A stretch of 57,950 bases of DNA from an uncultured Sphingomonadaceae bacterium (GCA_903871605.1 CAIQHF010000023.1:1-57950), one strand, 5' to 3'. Counted from the first letter of the stretch, positions 35,696 to 44,734 are shown. Program-made: numbers and translations. The notes: generated by a model from the sequence alone, not told the origin.

Positions 35696-35862
35696 ATAAG
35701 CTCGTACTTCGCGCATTAATAGAATGGACGACGATCCTGTCAATCAACCGGCTGCGAGCGGGGGCGGGGCGCGGTCGCCGGCGAACCATCCGTGCGACCG
35801 GCCGGCCGCCACGCGCTTGACATCGGCCCGAACATTGGCAACGGAGTATATATAGAACGGAT

Positions 35863-35877
35863 GGGCGATTATCGCCC
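35863..35877. promoter_or_regulatory. IclR-type operator before thiolase operon
   Basis: GGGCGATTATCGCCC, extendable to a 19-bp palindrome, ends 24 nt before the thiolase GTG. A GAAC half-site lies 4 nt upstream. TTGACA stands at 35817 and TATATA at 35847, but the spacing between them is too long for a standard promoter. Confidence 0.75.
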
Positions 35878-35901
35878 ATTAATGATCGAGAGGATGGAGT
35901 C

Positions 35902-37128
35902 GTGGCCGAAGTCTGGATCATCGACAGCGTGCGCACGCCGCGGGGAGCCGGGAAGGCAGAGGGCGCGATCGCGTCGGTTCATCCGCAAAGGCTTTTCTCG
36001 CAGCTTCTCGTCGCGCTCGCCGAGCGGACCGGCCTCGATCCGGTGGACGTCGACGACGTGATCGCGGGCGTCAACACGCAGCAGGGCAAGCAGGGGCTCA
36101 ACCTCGCCCGGATGGCGCTGCTCGACGCTGGCTATCCGGCGACGGTGCCTGGCTTCTCGCTCGATCGTTTCTGTGGATCGGGGCTGACCGCCATGAACCT
36201 CGCGGCGATGGGCATCCTGTCGGGCGCGCAGGACGTCGTCGTCGCGGGCGGCGCCGAAATGATGTCGCACACGCGCACACTTTCGCGCGAATTCATGATG
36301 GACTCGAACAATCTCGCGCTCCGCAAGAAGATCCCGCAACCGCATCAAGGGCTTTGCGCCGACCTGATCGCGACGCTCGAAGGTTTTACGCGCGAGGAGA
36401 TGGATGCTCTCGCGCTTGCAAGCCAGCAGCGCGCTGACCGGGCGATCCGCGAGGGGCGCTTCGCCAGGTCGCTGATACCCGTCAAGGATGAGAATGGCGC
36501 GACGCTGCTCGATCGTGAGCAATTCCCGCGCCCGCAGACGACCGCGGAAGGGCTCGCGAACCTCAAACCCGCCTTTGCGAGCTTCATGGACCGCGAGATC
36601 GACGGCGAGGGGACCACCTATGGCTCTCTGCTGCGCCTGGTCTATCCCGATACTGCGATCGACTATGTCCACACCGCCGCGACCAGCTCGGGCGTGGTCG
36701 ACGGCGCAGGGGCGCTGCTGCTCGCTTCGCCCGCTTATGCCAAGGCGCACGGGCTCAAACCCCGCGCGCGTATACGCGGCGTGGCGACCGTCGGCGACGA
36801 TCCGACGCTGATGCTCAACGGCCCGGTGCCGGCAGCGCGAAAGGTTCTTGAAAAAGCAGGAATGACGATCGACGACATCGATCTGTTCGAGGTGAACGAG
36901 GCGTTCGCGGTTGTCCCCGCCAAGTTCATGCGCGATCTCGATCTCGATCCCGAGACGGTCAACGTCAATGGCGGCGCGATGGCGCTCGGCCATCCGATTG
37001 GCGCGACCGGTGCGATCCTCGCAGGCACGCTGCTCGACGAACTCGAGCGGCAGGACAAGAGCGTTGGCCTCGTCACCATGTGCGCCGCGGGCGGCCTTGC
37101 ACCCGCCGTGATCATCGAGCGCGTCTGA
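35902..37128 (+). CDS. Acetyl-CoA acetyltransferase-type thiolase
   Basis: A 408-residue thiolase cleaving 3-ketoacyl-CoA with CoA. The nucleophile is in DRFCGSGLTAM near residue 90, the His in GHPIGATGA near 360, and the second Cys in TMCAAGG near 390, so all catalytic residues are present. GTG 35902 follows GAGAGGATGGAG. It leads the plus-strand operon thiolase, hydrolase, broken SDR, SDR, ACAD and is the only Cys-containing thiolase in the window. Confidence 0.9.
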   Translation: MAEVWIIDSVRTPRGAGKAEGAIASVHPQRLFSQLLVALAERTGLDPVDVDDVIAGVNTQQGKQGLNLARMALLDAGYPATVPGFSLDRFCGSGLTAMNLAAMGILSGAQDVVVAGGAEMMSHTRTLSREFMMDSNNLALRKKIPQPHQGLCADLIATLEGFTREEMDALALASQQRADRAIREGRFARSLIPVKDENGATLLDREQFPRPQTTAEGLANLKPAFASFMDREIDGEGTTYGSLLRLVYPDTAIDYVHTAATSSGVVDGAGALLLASPAYAKAHGLKPRARIRGVATVGDDPTLMLNGPVPAARKVLEKAGMTIDDIDLFEVNEAFAVVPAKFMRDLDLDPETVNVNGGAMALGHPIGATGAILAGTLLDELERQDKSVGLVTMCAAGGLAPAVIIERV

Positions 37129-37983
37129 TTGCGCGAGACGCGCTTCACGGTCTCGGGTGGGCTGACGCTGGCGGGCGAAGTCGGCGGGGAAGCGGGCTCG
37201 CGCTGCGTCGTGCTGATGCACGGCGGCGGGCAGACGCGCTTTTCGTGGATGAATGCGGGCAAGGCCTTGGTCGCAGCGGGCTACCGCGTCGTCAATTTCG
37301 ACGCGCGGGGCCACGGCGAGAGCGAATGGGCGGGCCCAGGGGGGTATTCGCTCGCGCACCATGCCGCCGATCTCCGCGACATCGTTGCGGCTATGGAGGG
37401 ACCGGTCGCGCTGGTCGGCGCCTCGCTGGGGGGCGCTACTGCTCTCCGTGCTATGGCGGAGGGGCTTCAACCCGCCGCGGTGGTGCTCGTCGATATCGTC
37501 CCCAATCCCGATCCGCGCGGCGTCGCGCGCATCCGGGCTTTCATGCAGGCGAAACCCGATGGGTTCGACAGTCTGGAGGAGGTGGCCGATGCGATCGCCG
37601 CCTATAATCCGCATCGCCGCCGCCCGTCCGATCTCGATGGGCTCAAGCGCAACCTCCGGCAGCAATCCGATGGCCGCTATCGCTGGCACTGGGATCCGGC
37701 CTTTCTAGGCCGCGAGGTCGATGTGGAACTGATCGAGCTGGCCGAGACGATCGAGGGCGCGCGCCGAGCCGGCGATACGCCGGTGCTGCTGATCCGCGGT
37801 CTGAGCAGCGACGTCGTCAGCGACACGGGCGCCACGATCCTGAAGAACGTCCTGCCCCGGCTCGAGACGTTCGATGTGGCAGGCGCCGGGCACATGGTGG
37901 CGGGCGACCGCAACGACGCCTTCAACGACGGGATGCTGCACTTCCTCGCGCGGCATTTTCCGGCCGACGCTGTAGCGCGCTGA
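37129..37983 (+). CDS. Alpha/beta-hydrolase
   Basis: A 284-residue hydrolase. The oxyanion strand is LMHGGGQTRFSW, the nucleophile elbow GASLGG near residue 103, and the catalytic His in AGAGHMVAGD near residue 262. It begins at a TTG directly after the thiolase stop, with only a weak ribosome site, suggesting translational coupling. Epoxide, enol-lactone or beta-diketone hydrolysis are all possible for this fold; beta-diketone or lactone opening would suit ring cleavage in a pathway lacking a dioxygenase. Confidence 0.8.
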   Translation: MRETRFTVSGGLTLAGEVGGEAGSRCVVLMHGGGQTRFSWMNAGKALVAAGYRVVNFDARGHGESEWAGPGGYSLAHHAADLRDIVAAMEGPVALVGASLGGATALRAMAEGLQPAAVVLVDIVPNPDPRGVARIRAFMQAKPDGFDSLEEVADAIAAYNPHRRRPSDLDGLKRNLRQQSDGRYRWHWDPAFLGREVDVELIELAETIEGARRAGDTPVLLIRGLSSDVVSDTGATILKNVLPRLETFDVAGAGHMVAGDRNDAFNDGMLHFLARHFPADAVAR

Positions 37984-37984
37984 G

Positions 37985-38699
37985 ATGACGCTCGCCGGAC
38001 GGACCATTCTTGTCACCGGCGGCAATTCGGGGATCGGGCTGGCGACGGCGCTCCGCTTCGCGCGGATCGCAATGCAGCCGCTTGCGAGGCGATCGAGGCG
38101 CTGGGTGTCCGCTGCACCACCTTCGCAGGGGACGTCACCGACGAGCATGACGTGCGCGAGGCGGTGGCGGGCACGGTCGCGGCATTCGGTGGCCTCGATT
38201 ATGCCTTCAATTGCGCGGCCTGTCACAATTGGTGACTCCGATCGGGGCGCTGTCGATCGACGAATATGCCGCGCTGATGGACGTCAACGCGCGCGGCACC
38301 TCCCTTGCGATGAAGCATGAGATACCGGCGATGCGCGCCCGGGGCGGCGGGGCGATCTGCAACTGTGCGTCCGCCGCCGGGCTGATCCCCAGCGCGCTCC
38401 AGGTCGCCTATGCCGGCGCGAAGTTCGCGGTCGTCGGCCTGACACGCGGGGCGGCGCTCGAAGTGGCGAAGTACAATATCCGCGTCAACGTCGTCTGCCC
38501 GGCGCGACGACCGGCGAGATGTGGCTGGACTTTGCCGCTGCGCATCCCGACCGCGCGGCGACTGCGCTCTCCAAGCACCCGCTCGGCCGAGTTGGCGAGA
38601 AGGAGGGAGGTCGCGGACGCGGTGCTGTTCCTCTGCCGCGACGCGACCTTCACCACCGGCCATGCCTTCCCCGTCGATGGGGGGCGGACGGCGGGATGA
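37985..38699 (+). pseudogene. Broken SDR gene with several indels
   Basis: An SDR reading frame split over several frames: LVTGGNSGIGLATALRFAR (37985 frame), then ACEAIEALGVRCTTFAGDV in a second, then IDEYAALMDVNARGTS and VAYAGAKFAVVGL in a third, EMWLDFAAAHPDRAA in a fourth segment and FTTGHAFPVDGG at the end. About eight residues after the first segment are missing altogether. This is more than simple sequencing error at one site, so the gene is probably dead unless local read quality is poor. Confidence 0.75.
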
Positions 38700-39433
38700 A
38701 CGGCGCGCTATCCGGCAAGGTGGTGATCGTCACCGGCGCATCGGGCGGGCAGGGGCGTATTGCCGCGCAGCTGATCGTGGAGGCCGGCGGGACGCTGGTC
38801 ATGACCGATCGCGACACAGGCGGCGCCGACATCGCCACGATGATCGGCGAGTCGGCACTGTTCGTCGAGCACGACGTGACCGATCGCGTCGCGTGGGACC
38901 GCGTCGTCGCGGCGGCGACCGAACGCTTCGGCGGCGTCGACGTCCTTATCAACAACGCCGCGATCGCCGGACGCGACACGATCGAAGGCATGCCACCCGA
39001 ACGGCTGGCGCGGTATTTCGAGGTCAATGTGATCGGCGCCCTTAATGGTATCCAGGCGGTGCTGCCGGCGATGCGGACACGAGGCGCCGGCGCGATCGTC
39101 AACATCGCCTCGATCTCCGCTCTGCGCGCGACTCCGGGGCTCGTCGGCTACGGCACGAGCAAATGGGCATTGGGCGGGCTGACCCGCAATGCCGCGGCCG
39201 AACTCGCGCCCGATCAGGTGCGCGTCAATCTCGTGCTGCCGGGCGCGGTCGACGTACCGATGATCCGCGACGCCGCCGCGCCCGCCGGCAAGCAGTACGT
39301 CGCGGCGCAGGTGCCGCTCGGTCGTGTCGCGGAGCCGCATGAGATCGCGCGCATCGCGATTTTCCTGGCCTCCGACGCGGCAAGCTACGTCACCGGTGCC
39401 GAACTGAGAGCCGACGGCGGCTGGTGCGTCTGA
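38696..39433 (+). CDS. Short-chain dehydrogenase/reductase
   Basis: A 245-residue SDR: GASGGQG cofactor loop, LINNAAIAG, serine in VNIASISA, and YGTSK. The C-terminal RADGGW is typical. ATG 38696 overlaps the stop of the broken SDR by 4 nt and the ACAD gene follows after 21 nt. It may have taken over the job of the broken gene just upstream. Confidence 0.85.
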   Translation: MNGALSGKVVIVTGASGGQGRIAAQLIVEAGGTLVMTDRDTGGADIATMIGESALFVEHDVTDRVAWDRVVAAATERFGGVDVLINNAAIAGRDTIEGMPPERLARYFEVNVIGALNGIQAVLPAMRTRGAGAIVNIASISALRATPGLVGYGTSKWALGGLTRNAAAELAPDQVRVNLVLPGAVDVPMIRDAAAPAGKQYVAAQVPLGRVAEPHEIARIAIFLASDAASYVTGAELRADGGWCV

Positions 39434-39454
39434 ACGGCGAGAGGGAGCGAAGAC

Positions 39455-40813
39455 GTGGTGGATTTCTCGATCGAACCCGCATTCCAGGCGAAACTCGACT
39501 GGATGGAAGGCTTCGTCCGCGAAAAAGTCTATCCGCTCGAATATCTCTACGACTACGACAAGGATGCTCCTTACGACATCACCAATGCGGGCCTGCGCAA
39601 GATCATCCGCCATCTCCAGAAGGAGGTGAAGGCGCAGGGCATGTGGGCGGCGCATCTGCCCGAGCATCTCGGCGGCCAGGGCTTTGGCGCGGTCAAGCTC
39701 ACCTATATCAACGAGCGTTTCGGCTTCACGGGCTTCGGGCCGGTCGTTTTCGGTTGCCAGGGGCCGGATAGCGGCAACAGCGAGATCCTCGCGATGTTCG
39801 CCACCGACGAACAGCGCGAGCGCTTTCTCGCCCCGCTGCTCACGCAGGATGTCTTCTCCTGCTACGCGATGACCGAACCGCAAGGCGGCTCGGACCCCAC
39901 CAATTTCCGCACCACCGCCGTCCGGGACGGTGACGATTGGGTGCTCAACGGCGACAAATGGTTCGCCTCGAGCGCCAACAACGCCGCCTTCCTGATCGTG
40001 ATGGCGGTCACCGACCCCGACGCGCCGCCCCATGGTCGTGCGACGATGTTCATCGTGCCGACCGATACGCCGGGCTTCGAGGTCGTCCGCCATATCGGTC
40101 TGTTCTGCGATCGGCGCGGCGAGGGTGGCCATCCCTGGATCCGGCTCACCGACGTACGCATTCCCGACAGCCAGCGGCTCGGGCCCGTCGGCGAGGGCTT
40201 CAAGGTCGCGCAGTCTCGGCTTGGTGGCGGGAGGCTCCACCATGCGCAGCGCACGGTCGGGCGCGTGAAGCAGATGATCGACATGATGGGCGAACGTGCG
40301 CTCAGCCGCTCATCCTACGGCGAGACGATCGCCACGCGGCAGGCGGTGCAGATGGACATCGCCAATAGCTACGTCGAATATTGCCAGTTTCGCCTGCTCG
40401 TGCTCCACGTCGCCTGGATGTTCGACCAGCAGCTCGAACATGGCCGCGAGGGCCGCAAGATGATCTCCGCGGTGAAGGCGGCGATGGCCAAGATTGCGCA
40501 GGAGGTGACGCTGCGCGCGCTCCATCTTCACGGCTCGATTGGCCTGTCGAGCGAGATGCATTTCGGACGTCACCTCGCCATCGCGCTGCACGAGGGCGTC
40601 GCGGACGGCGTGACCGAAATCCACCTCGCCAACGTCGCCAAGGTGTTGCTGCGTGGCTACAAGGCTGCCGAGGGCCATTTCCCGACGGACACGCTGTTCA
40701 AGCGCAAGGCTTGGGCTGCGGAACGGATCGCGCCGCTGCTTGCCGAGGTCGGCACGACGCTCGAGGAGAGCCGTGCCGATATGGACCATCTGCAACCCGC
40801 CGAGAAATTCTAG
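39455..40813 (+). CDS. ACAD10/11-like acyl-CoA dehydrogenase-family protein
   Basis: A 452-residue acyl-CoA dehydrogenase-fold flavoprotein, longer than usual because of an extended N-terminus. The flavin/substrate block is CYAMTEPQGGSDPTNFR near residue 135, and SRLGGGRLHHAQRTVGRVKQ near 250 is the signature of the ACAD10/ACAD11 group. In that group the enzyme removes phosphate from 4-phosphoacyl-CoA made by a fused or separate kinase. The kinase at 26771 could be its partner. GTG 39455 follows GAGAGGGAG. It is the last gene of the thiolase operon. Confidence 0.8.
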   Translation: MVDFSIEPAFQAKLDWMEGFVREKVYPLEYLYDYDKDAPYDITNAGLRKIIRHLQKEVKAQGMWAAHLPEHLGGQGFGAVKLTYINERFGFTGFGPVVFGCQGPDSGNSEILAMFATDEQRERFLAPLLTQDVFSCYAMTEPQGGSDPTNFRTTAVRDGDDWVLNGDKWFASSANNAAFLIVMAVTDPDAPPHGRATMFIVPTDTPGFEVVRHIGLFCDRRGEGGHPWIRLTDVRIPDSQRLGPVGEGFKVAQSRLGGGRLHHAQRTVGRVKQMIDMMGERALSRSSYGETIATRQAVQMDIANSYVEYCQFRLLVLHVAWMFDQQLEHGREGRKMISAVKAAMAKIAQEVTLRALHLHGSIGLSSEMHFGRHLAIALHEGVADGVTEIHLANVAKVLLRGYKAAEGHFPTDTLFKRKAWAAERIAPLLAEVGTTLEESRADMDHLQPAEKF

Positions 40814-41592
40814 AACAATCCCTGGAATGCACCGCCGTCGTTGATGATGTTCTGGCCGGTGACGTAGCCCATCTGCGCTGCACACAGCATCGCGATCAGG
40901 TCACCCACCTCCTGTGGATCGGCGATGCGGTCGGCGGCGGCGCGTGTGCGGACCTCCTTTTCGATCTGCTCGTAGGGGACGTTGCGGGCGTCGGCACGAC
41001 CCTTGAGCGAGGCCTGCAGCGCTTCGGTGTCGATCAGCCCGGGAAGGACACTGTTGATCGTAACGTTGTGGGGCGCGACTTCACGGACCAAGGCGGCGAT
41101 CGCGCCCGCCAGCGCCAAGCGTGCAGCATGCGAATGGCCGACGCCGACCTGCGGGAATTTGATGAAATTGGCGGAGACGTTGACGATCCGGCCGAACCCG
41201 CGATCGCACATGCCGGGCGCGTAGGCGTAGATCAGGTCGATCGCCGAGTGGAAATGGGCCTCGAACCACCAGGTCCAATCGTCGCGGGTCACGTCCTGAT
41301 AGCGGATCGATCGCTGCGGCACGCCGGCATTGGCGACGAGGATGTCGGGCGCTGGATGCGCGGCGATCAGCGCGGCGCGGCCCTCGGGCGTGGTGAGGTC
41401 GGTCGCGAAGTGCTCGACGGATACGCCGCTCTCATCGGAGATCGCCCGCGCGGTCGATGCCAGCGTCTCGGCGGTGCGCGCCACGATCACCACCTGGGCC
41501 TCCTCGAGCGACAGACGCCGCGCTGCTGCTCGGCTCATTCCCTTGCTTCCGCCGCAGACGATCGCGCGGCGCCCCTTCACTCCGATGTCCAT
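40810..41592 (-). CDS. SDR-fold protein with SxxxR in place of YxxxK
   Basis: A 260-residue SDR. The cofactor loop CGGSKGMS has Ser for the last Gly, VANAGV is near-normal, and the active-site segment VGVGHSHAARLALAG has Ser and Arg where Tyr and Lys are expected. SDRs of this SNxxR-like subgroup are known in bacteria. ATG 41592 follows GGAGAGAGC. It is downstream of the SnoaL gene with a 24-nt gap. It may have a changed mechanism or a non-redox role. Confidence 0.75.
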   Translation of the reverse strand: MDIGVKGRRAIVCGGSKGMSRAAARRLSLEEAQVVIVARTAETLASTARAISDESGVSVEHFATDLTTPEGRAALIAAHPAPDILVANAGVPQRSIRYQDVTRDDWTWWFEAHFHSAIDLIYAYAPGMCDRGFGRIVNVSANFIKFPQVGVGHSHAARLALAGAIAALVREVAPHNVTINSVLPGLIDTEALQASLKGRADARNVPYEQIEKEVRTRAAADRIADPQEVGDLIAMLCAAQMGYVTGQNIINDGGAFQGLF

Positions 41593-41616
41593 GCTCTCTC
41601 CTTCAGCGCTTATGAT

Positions 41617-42102
41617 TCAGAGACGTTCGCCATCGCCGCGGATGATCGCCAGCCGCGTCAGGCGCGTGGTCGCGATCCGCCAGTCATCTTCGGTGCGACG
41701 ATATGTGTCTTCGTAATGGCCGCGCCCCGCCAGGATCAGCCGGCCGCGGCGATCGCGCAATTCGTCGCTCATCGCCCAGATCGCGCTGGCCTGATTGGGG
41801 CCGGTCACCGTGATTTCAGCGGTGTGGCCGTGATGCACCGTCGCGATATCGGCGACCGCATGGCGGACCATCGCGACGATCGCGTCGCGGCCGTGGACGA
41901 GCAGCGGCTCCGGCGGCAGCGGCGGCGTCCATTCGCCCGTCCAGGAATCGCGCACGGCATGGCCGTAGCTGCGATCGAAAACCGCATCGACCGCAAAAAG
42001 ATCGTGCAATGCATTCCAATCCTTGGTGTCGACGCAGCGGAAATAGCGGGCCTTGAGAGTACGGATCGCTTCGATCGCCAAAAGGCTTTCGGTGTCGTGC
42101 AT
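41617..42102 (-). CDS. SnoaL-like/NTF2-fold protein
   Basis: A 161-residue alpha+beta cone protein: the N-terminal helix AIEAIRTLKARYFRCVDTKDW is followed by DLFAVDAVFD and HHGHTAEITV, typical of SnoaL-type polyketide cyclases, ketosteroid isomerase-like enzymes and dehydratases. Putative acid-base residues are D and H in those segments. GAGAGGA lies 8 nt before ATG 42102. It could isomerise or dehydrate a ring intermediate. It heads the two-gene minus-strand operon. Confidence 0.75.
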   Translation of the reverse strand: MHDTESLLAIEAIRTLKARYFRCVDTKDWNALHDLFAVDAVFDRSYGHAVRDSWTGEWTPPLPPEPLLVHGRDAIVAMVRHAVADIATVHHGHTAEITVTGPNQASAIWAMSDELRDRRGRLILAGRGHYEDTYRRTEDDWRIATTRLTRLAIIRGDGERL

Positions 42103-42154
42103 AGGCTGATCCTCTCAAAGTCTCGGCTACCGGATGTTGCGATAAAGCGCAAAC

Positions 42155-42169
42155 GAGCGATAAACGCAC
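42155..42169. promoter_or_regulatory. IclR-type operator, divergent region
   Basis: GAGCGATAAACGCAC is a full match, located 52 nt before the SnoaL start on the minus strand; a GCGC half-site lies 4 nt upstream on the plus strand. Confidence 0.65.
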
Positions 42170-42244
42170 AATGTTATCGTGAAGCCGGGCTTTCTGTGTT
42201 GACAGGTCCAGACAATATGAGCACTGTTGCCATATGGAACAACC

Positions 42245-42259
42245 GAGCGTTAATCGCAC
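42245..42259. promoter_or_regulatory. IclR-type operator before ACAD operon
   Basis: GAGCGTTAATCGCAC is a full match with GAAC 4 nt upstream. It ends 24 nt before a TTG with a very good ribosome site (GAGAGGAGGG) and 97 nt before the first ACAD start. TTGACA stands at 42199. Confidence 0.7.
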
Positions 42260-42283
42260 GAATTGAATGCGAGAGGAGGGACG

Positions 42284-42355
42284 TTGAATAAATCGGCATC
42301 TTGGGGCGATTTGGGCATGGCGGTCGTTCTGGTCCCGACGAGGGTGCACGCCTAG
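42284..42355 (+). CDS. Possible 23-residue leader peptide
   Basis: A TTG codon with GAGAGGAGGG 3-13 nt upstream opens a 23-codon frame ending TAG one base before the ACAD ATG 42357. The distance from the operator (24 nt) equals the operator-to-start distance at other first genes here, while the ACAD ATG has only a weak ribosome site. The peptide could couple translation into the ACAD gene. It has no run of one amino acid that would suggest attenuation. It may instead be the remnant of an earlier start lost by frameshift. Confidence 0.35.
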   Translation: MNKSASWGDLGMAVVLVPTRVHA

Positions 42356-42356
42356 A

Positions 42357-43568
42357 ATGCTCGACGACCTTAATCGACTGGAGCCGTTTCGCGCCGAGAT
42401 ACGGTCGTGGCTGGCGGCCAATCTTCCGAGCGACTGGCAGCAGGGCATGCTGGGCGCGGCGGAAGCGGACCATGTCGCCTTCCAGAAATGGTGGTTCGCC
42501 AAGCTCATGGAAGGTGGCTACGGCGCGCCGCACTGGCCGAAGGAGTGGGGTGGCAGCGGCTTCTCCTTCGCCGAACAGATCGTCCTCTACGAGGAGATTG
42601 CGCGCGCCGGTGCGCCCCGGCTGATCCTCTATTTCATTGCGCTGCATCACGTCCTCGGCACGCTGCTCCATTGGGGCACCGAGGAGCAGCGCCGCCGTCA
42701 TCTGCCTGCGGTGCTCGCAGGCGACGAGATCTGGTGCCAGGGCTTTTCCGAACCCAATGCTGGATCGGACCTTGCGAATTTGCGGGCGCGCGCCGAGCGG
42801 CGGGGCGATCATTATGTCGTCAACGGCCAGAAGACGTGGTCGTCCAACGCGCATCATGCGCGCTACTGCCTGCTGCTCGCGCGGACCGATCCCGATGCCT
42901 CCAAGACCAAGGGCATCTCCTATTTCATCCTCGATTTGCAGACGCCGGGCGTATCTCTGCGCCCGATCAAGCAGATGACCGGGGCTTCGCATTTCAACGA
43001 GATTTTTCTCGACGACGTGCTGATCCCGGCCGAAAATTTGATCGGGCCGGAAAATGGCGGCTGGGCAGTCGCGCAGTCCACGCTGTCCTCCGAGCGGGGG
43101 CTTTCGGTGCTCGAACTCGCCGAACGTATGCGGCAGGGGTTCGGTCTGCTGCTCGACGATGCGCGCAAGGTGCGGAGCGACGGACGCTTGCCCTATGAGG
43201 ACGACGAGATCCGGCGCCGGCTGGTCGATGTCCATAGCCGCATCGAAGCGTTGCGGCTGCTCGTCAACCAGCAGCTCACCAGCATTCTGAAGGACGAGGC
43301 GATCGGCGTCGAGCCTTCGATGATCAAGCTCTATTACAGCGATCTGCTGCGCGACTTCACCGAGCTCGGGGTCGCGGTCGGCGGGATCGACGCACAATAT
43401 CTCCAAGCCGTACTGATGGGGAGCGCCAACGAGACCGGCTATTGGATGCAGGACTATCTCTATTCGTGGGCGTGGACGATCTCGGGCGGCAGCTCGGAAA
43501 TCCAGCGCAACATTATCGCCGAACGCGGCTTGGGTCTGCCGCGCGAACCGCAGGCGCGGGCGGCATGA
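42357..43568 (+). CDS. Acyl-CoA dehydrogenase
   Basis: A 403-residue acyl-CoA dehydrogenase. WCQGFSEPNAGSDLANLRARA near residue 125 is the FAD/substrate loop, TISGGSSEIQRNIIAERGLG the C-terminal FAD block. At the MCAD Glu position before GGSSEIQ it has Ser, so the base must come from elsewhere or from a partner subunit. First of four consecutive ACAD-type genes, which suggests hetero-oligomeric enzymes as in steroid side-chain degradation. Confidence 0.88.
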   Translation: MLDDLNRLEPFRAEIRSWLAANLPSDWQQGMLGAAEADHVAFQKWWFAKLMEGGYGAPHWPKEWGGSGFSFAEQIVLYEEIARAGAPRLILYFIALHHVLGTLLHWGTEEQRRRHLPAVLAGDEIWCQGFSEPNAGSDLANLRARAERRGDHYVVNGQKTWSSNAHHARYCLLLARTDPDASKTKGISYFILDLQTPGVSLRPIKQMTGASHFNEIFLDDVLIPAENLIGPENGGWAVAQSTLSSERGLSVLELAERMRQGFGLLLDDARKVRSDGRLPYEDDEIRRRLVDVHSRIEALRLLVNQQLTSILKDEAIGVEPSMIKLYYSDLLRDFTELGVAVGGIDAQYLQAVLMGSANETGYWMQDYLYSWAWTISGGSSEIQRNIIAERGLGLPREPQARAA

Positions 43569-43590
43569 TCCTTCGCCGACGGAAAATCTG

Positions 43591-44733
43591 ATGGAATTTG
43601 CCTGGAGCCCCGAACAGCGGCGATATCGCGATCGCGTCCGCGTCGCGCTCGACGAACTGCTGCCCGACGATTGGGACGAGGCCTATGTCCCCGAAAGCTA
43701 TGCCTCGGACCGGCAGGTCGAATTCTCGCGCCATTTTTGCGCGGCGCTTGCCGAACGCGGTCTTCTCGTACCGCACTGGCCCAAAGATTTCGGCGGCAAC
43801 GAGAGCGCGGACTGGGATCATTTCATCCTCGGCGAGGAAATGAAAGGTGCGGGCGAGCCCCGCGGTCCGCAATATATGAACGTCAACTGGATCGGGCCGA
43901 CGCTGATGCGCTACGGCACGGCCGAGCAGCAGAAGCAGCACGTCAACGGCATCGCCAGTGGCAAGGTGATCTGGTGCCAGGGCTTTTCCGAGCCCAACGC
44001 CGGCACCGACCTCGCCGCACTCAGGACGCGCGCCGAGCTCGAAGGCGATCATTATGTCGTCAACGGATCGAAGATCTGGACGAGCTATGCGCGTACTGCG
44101 GACTGGTGCTTCCTGCTTGCGCGCACGGGGACGGCCCGCAAGGACGTGTCGATCTTCCTGATCCCGATGGACACGCCGGGCATCTCGGTCACGAGCTTTC
44201 CCGGCCTCATCAAGCCGGGCCACCTCAACGAGGTCTTCTTCACCGACGTCCGCGTTCCCGTCGCGAACCGCGTCGGCGCGGAGGGGCAGGCCTGGGAGAT
44301 CGTCACGCATGCGCTCGCTTATGAGCGGGTCGGCGTGCCGCGCTACCACACCGGCCTCGATGCGCTCGACCTCGCGGTCTCGCAACTCCGGCGCGAGGGA
44401 CGGTGGGATGACGATCCGATCGTCCGCGCGGCGGCCGGGCGCATCGTGGCGAAGTTCGAGGCGGCGCGGCTGATGACCTATCTGGTCGTCGACCAGCGTG
44501 TGAAGCAGATGCCGCCTAGCACCGACGCGAACCTGTCGCGGGTCGTCGCGCTCGATGCGGTGTCGGATCTGATGAACTTCATCGCCGAGCATGTTCCGGA
44601 CTGCCTGGCGGGCGGCGACGTGCTGCTCGAAGACTATTACCGCATCAATGTGCCGGCGGGTATTACCGGCGGCACCAACGAAATACAGCTGGACCTGGTC
44701 GCGCAACGCGGGCTGGGCCTGCCGAGGGTTTGA
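43591..44733 (+). CDS. Acyl-CoA dehydrogenase, likely subunit of a heteromer
   Basis: A 380-residue acyl-CoA dehydrogenase. WCQGFSEPNAGTDLAALRTR is the flavin loop near residue 133, and GITGGTNEIQLDLVAQRGLG the C-terminal block. The next gene starts 1 nt after its stop and encodes a shorter, degenerate ACAD, so the two probably form an alpha2beta2 complex. It is the second gene of the operon, 22 nt after the first ACAD. Confidence 0.85.
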   Translation: MEFAWSPEQRRYRDRVRVALDELLPDDWDEAYVPESYASDRQVEFSRHFCAALAERGLLVPHWPKDFGGNESADWDHFILGEEMKGAGEPRGPQYMNVNWIGPTLMRYGTAEQQKQHVNGIASGKVIWCQGFSEPNAGTDLAALRTRAELEGDHYVVNGSKIWTSYARTADWCFLLARTGTARKDVSIFLIPMDTPGISVTSFPGLIKPGHLNEVFFTDVRVPVANRVGAEGQAWEIVTHALAYERVGVPRYHTGLDALDLAVSQLRREGRWDDDPIVRAAAGRIVAKFEAARLMTYLVVDQRVKQMPPSTDANLSRVVALDAVSDLMNFIAEHVPDCLAGGDVLLEDYYRINVPAGITGGTNEIQLDLVAQRGLGLPRV

Positions 44734-44734
44734 T

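Noticed and set aside
39424-42291. Long alternative frames overlapping the ACAD and SnoaL genes
   Set aside because: They are out-of-frame or antisense copies without motifs, while the genes chosen carry complete family signatures.
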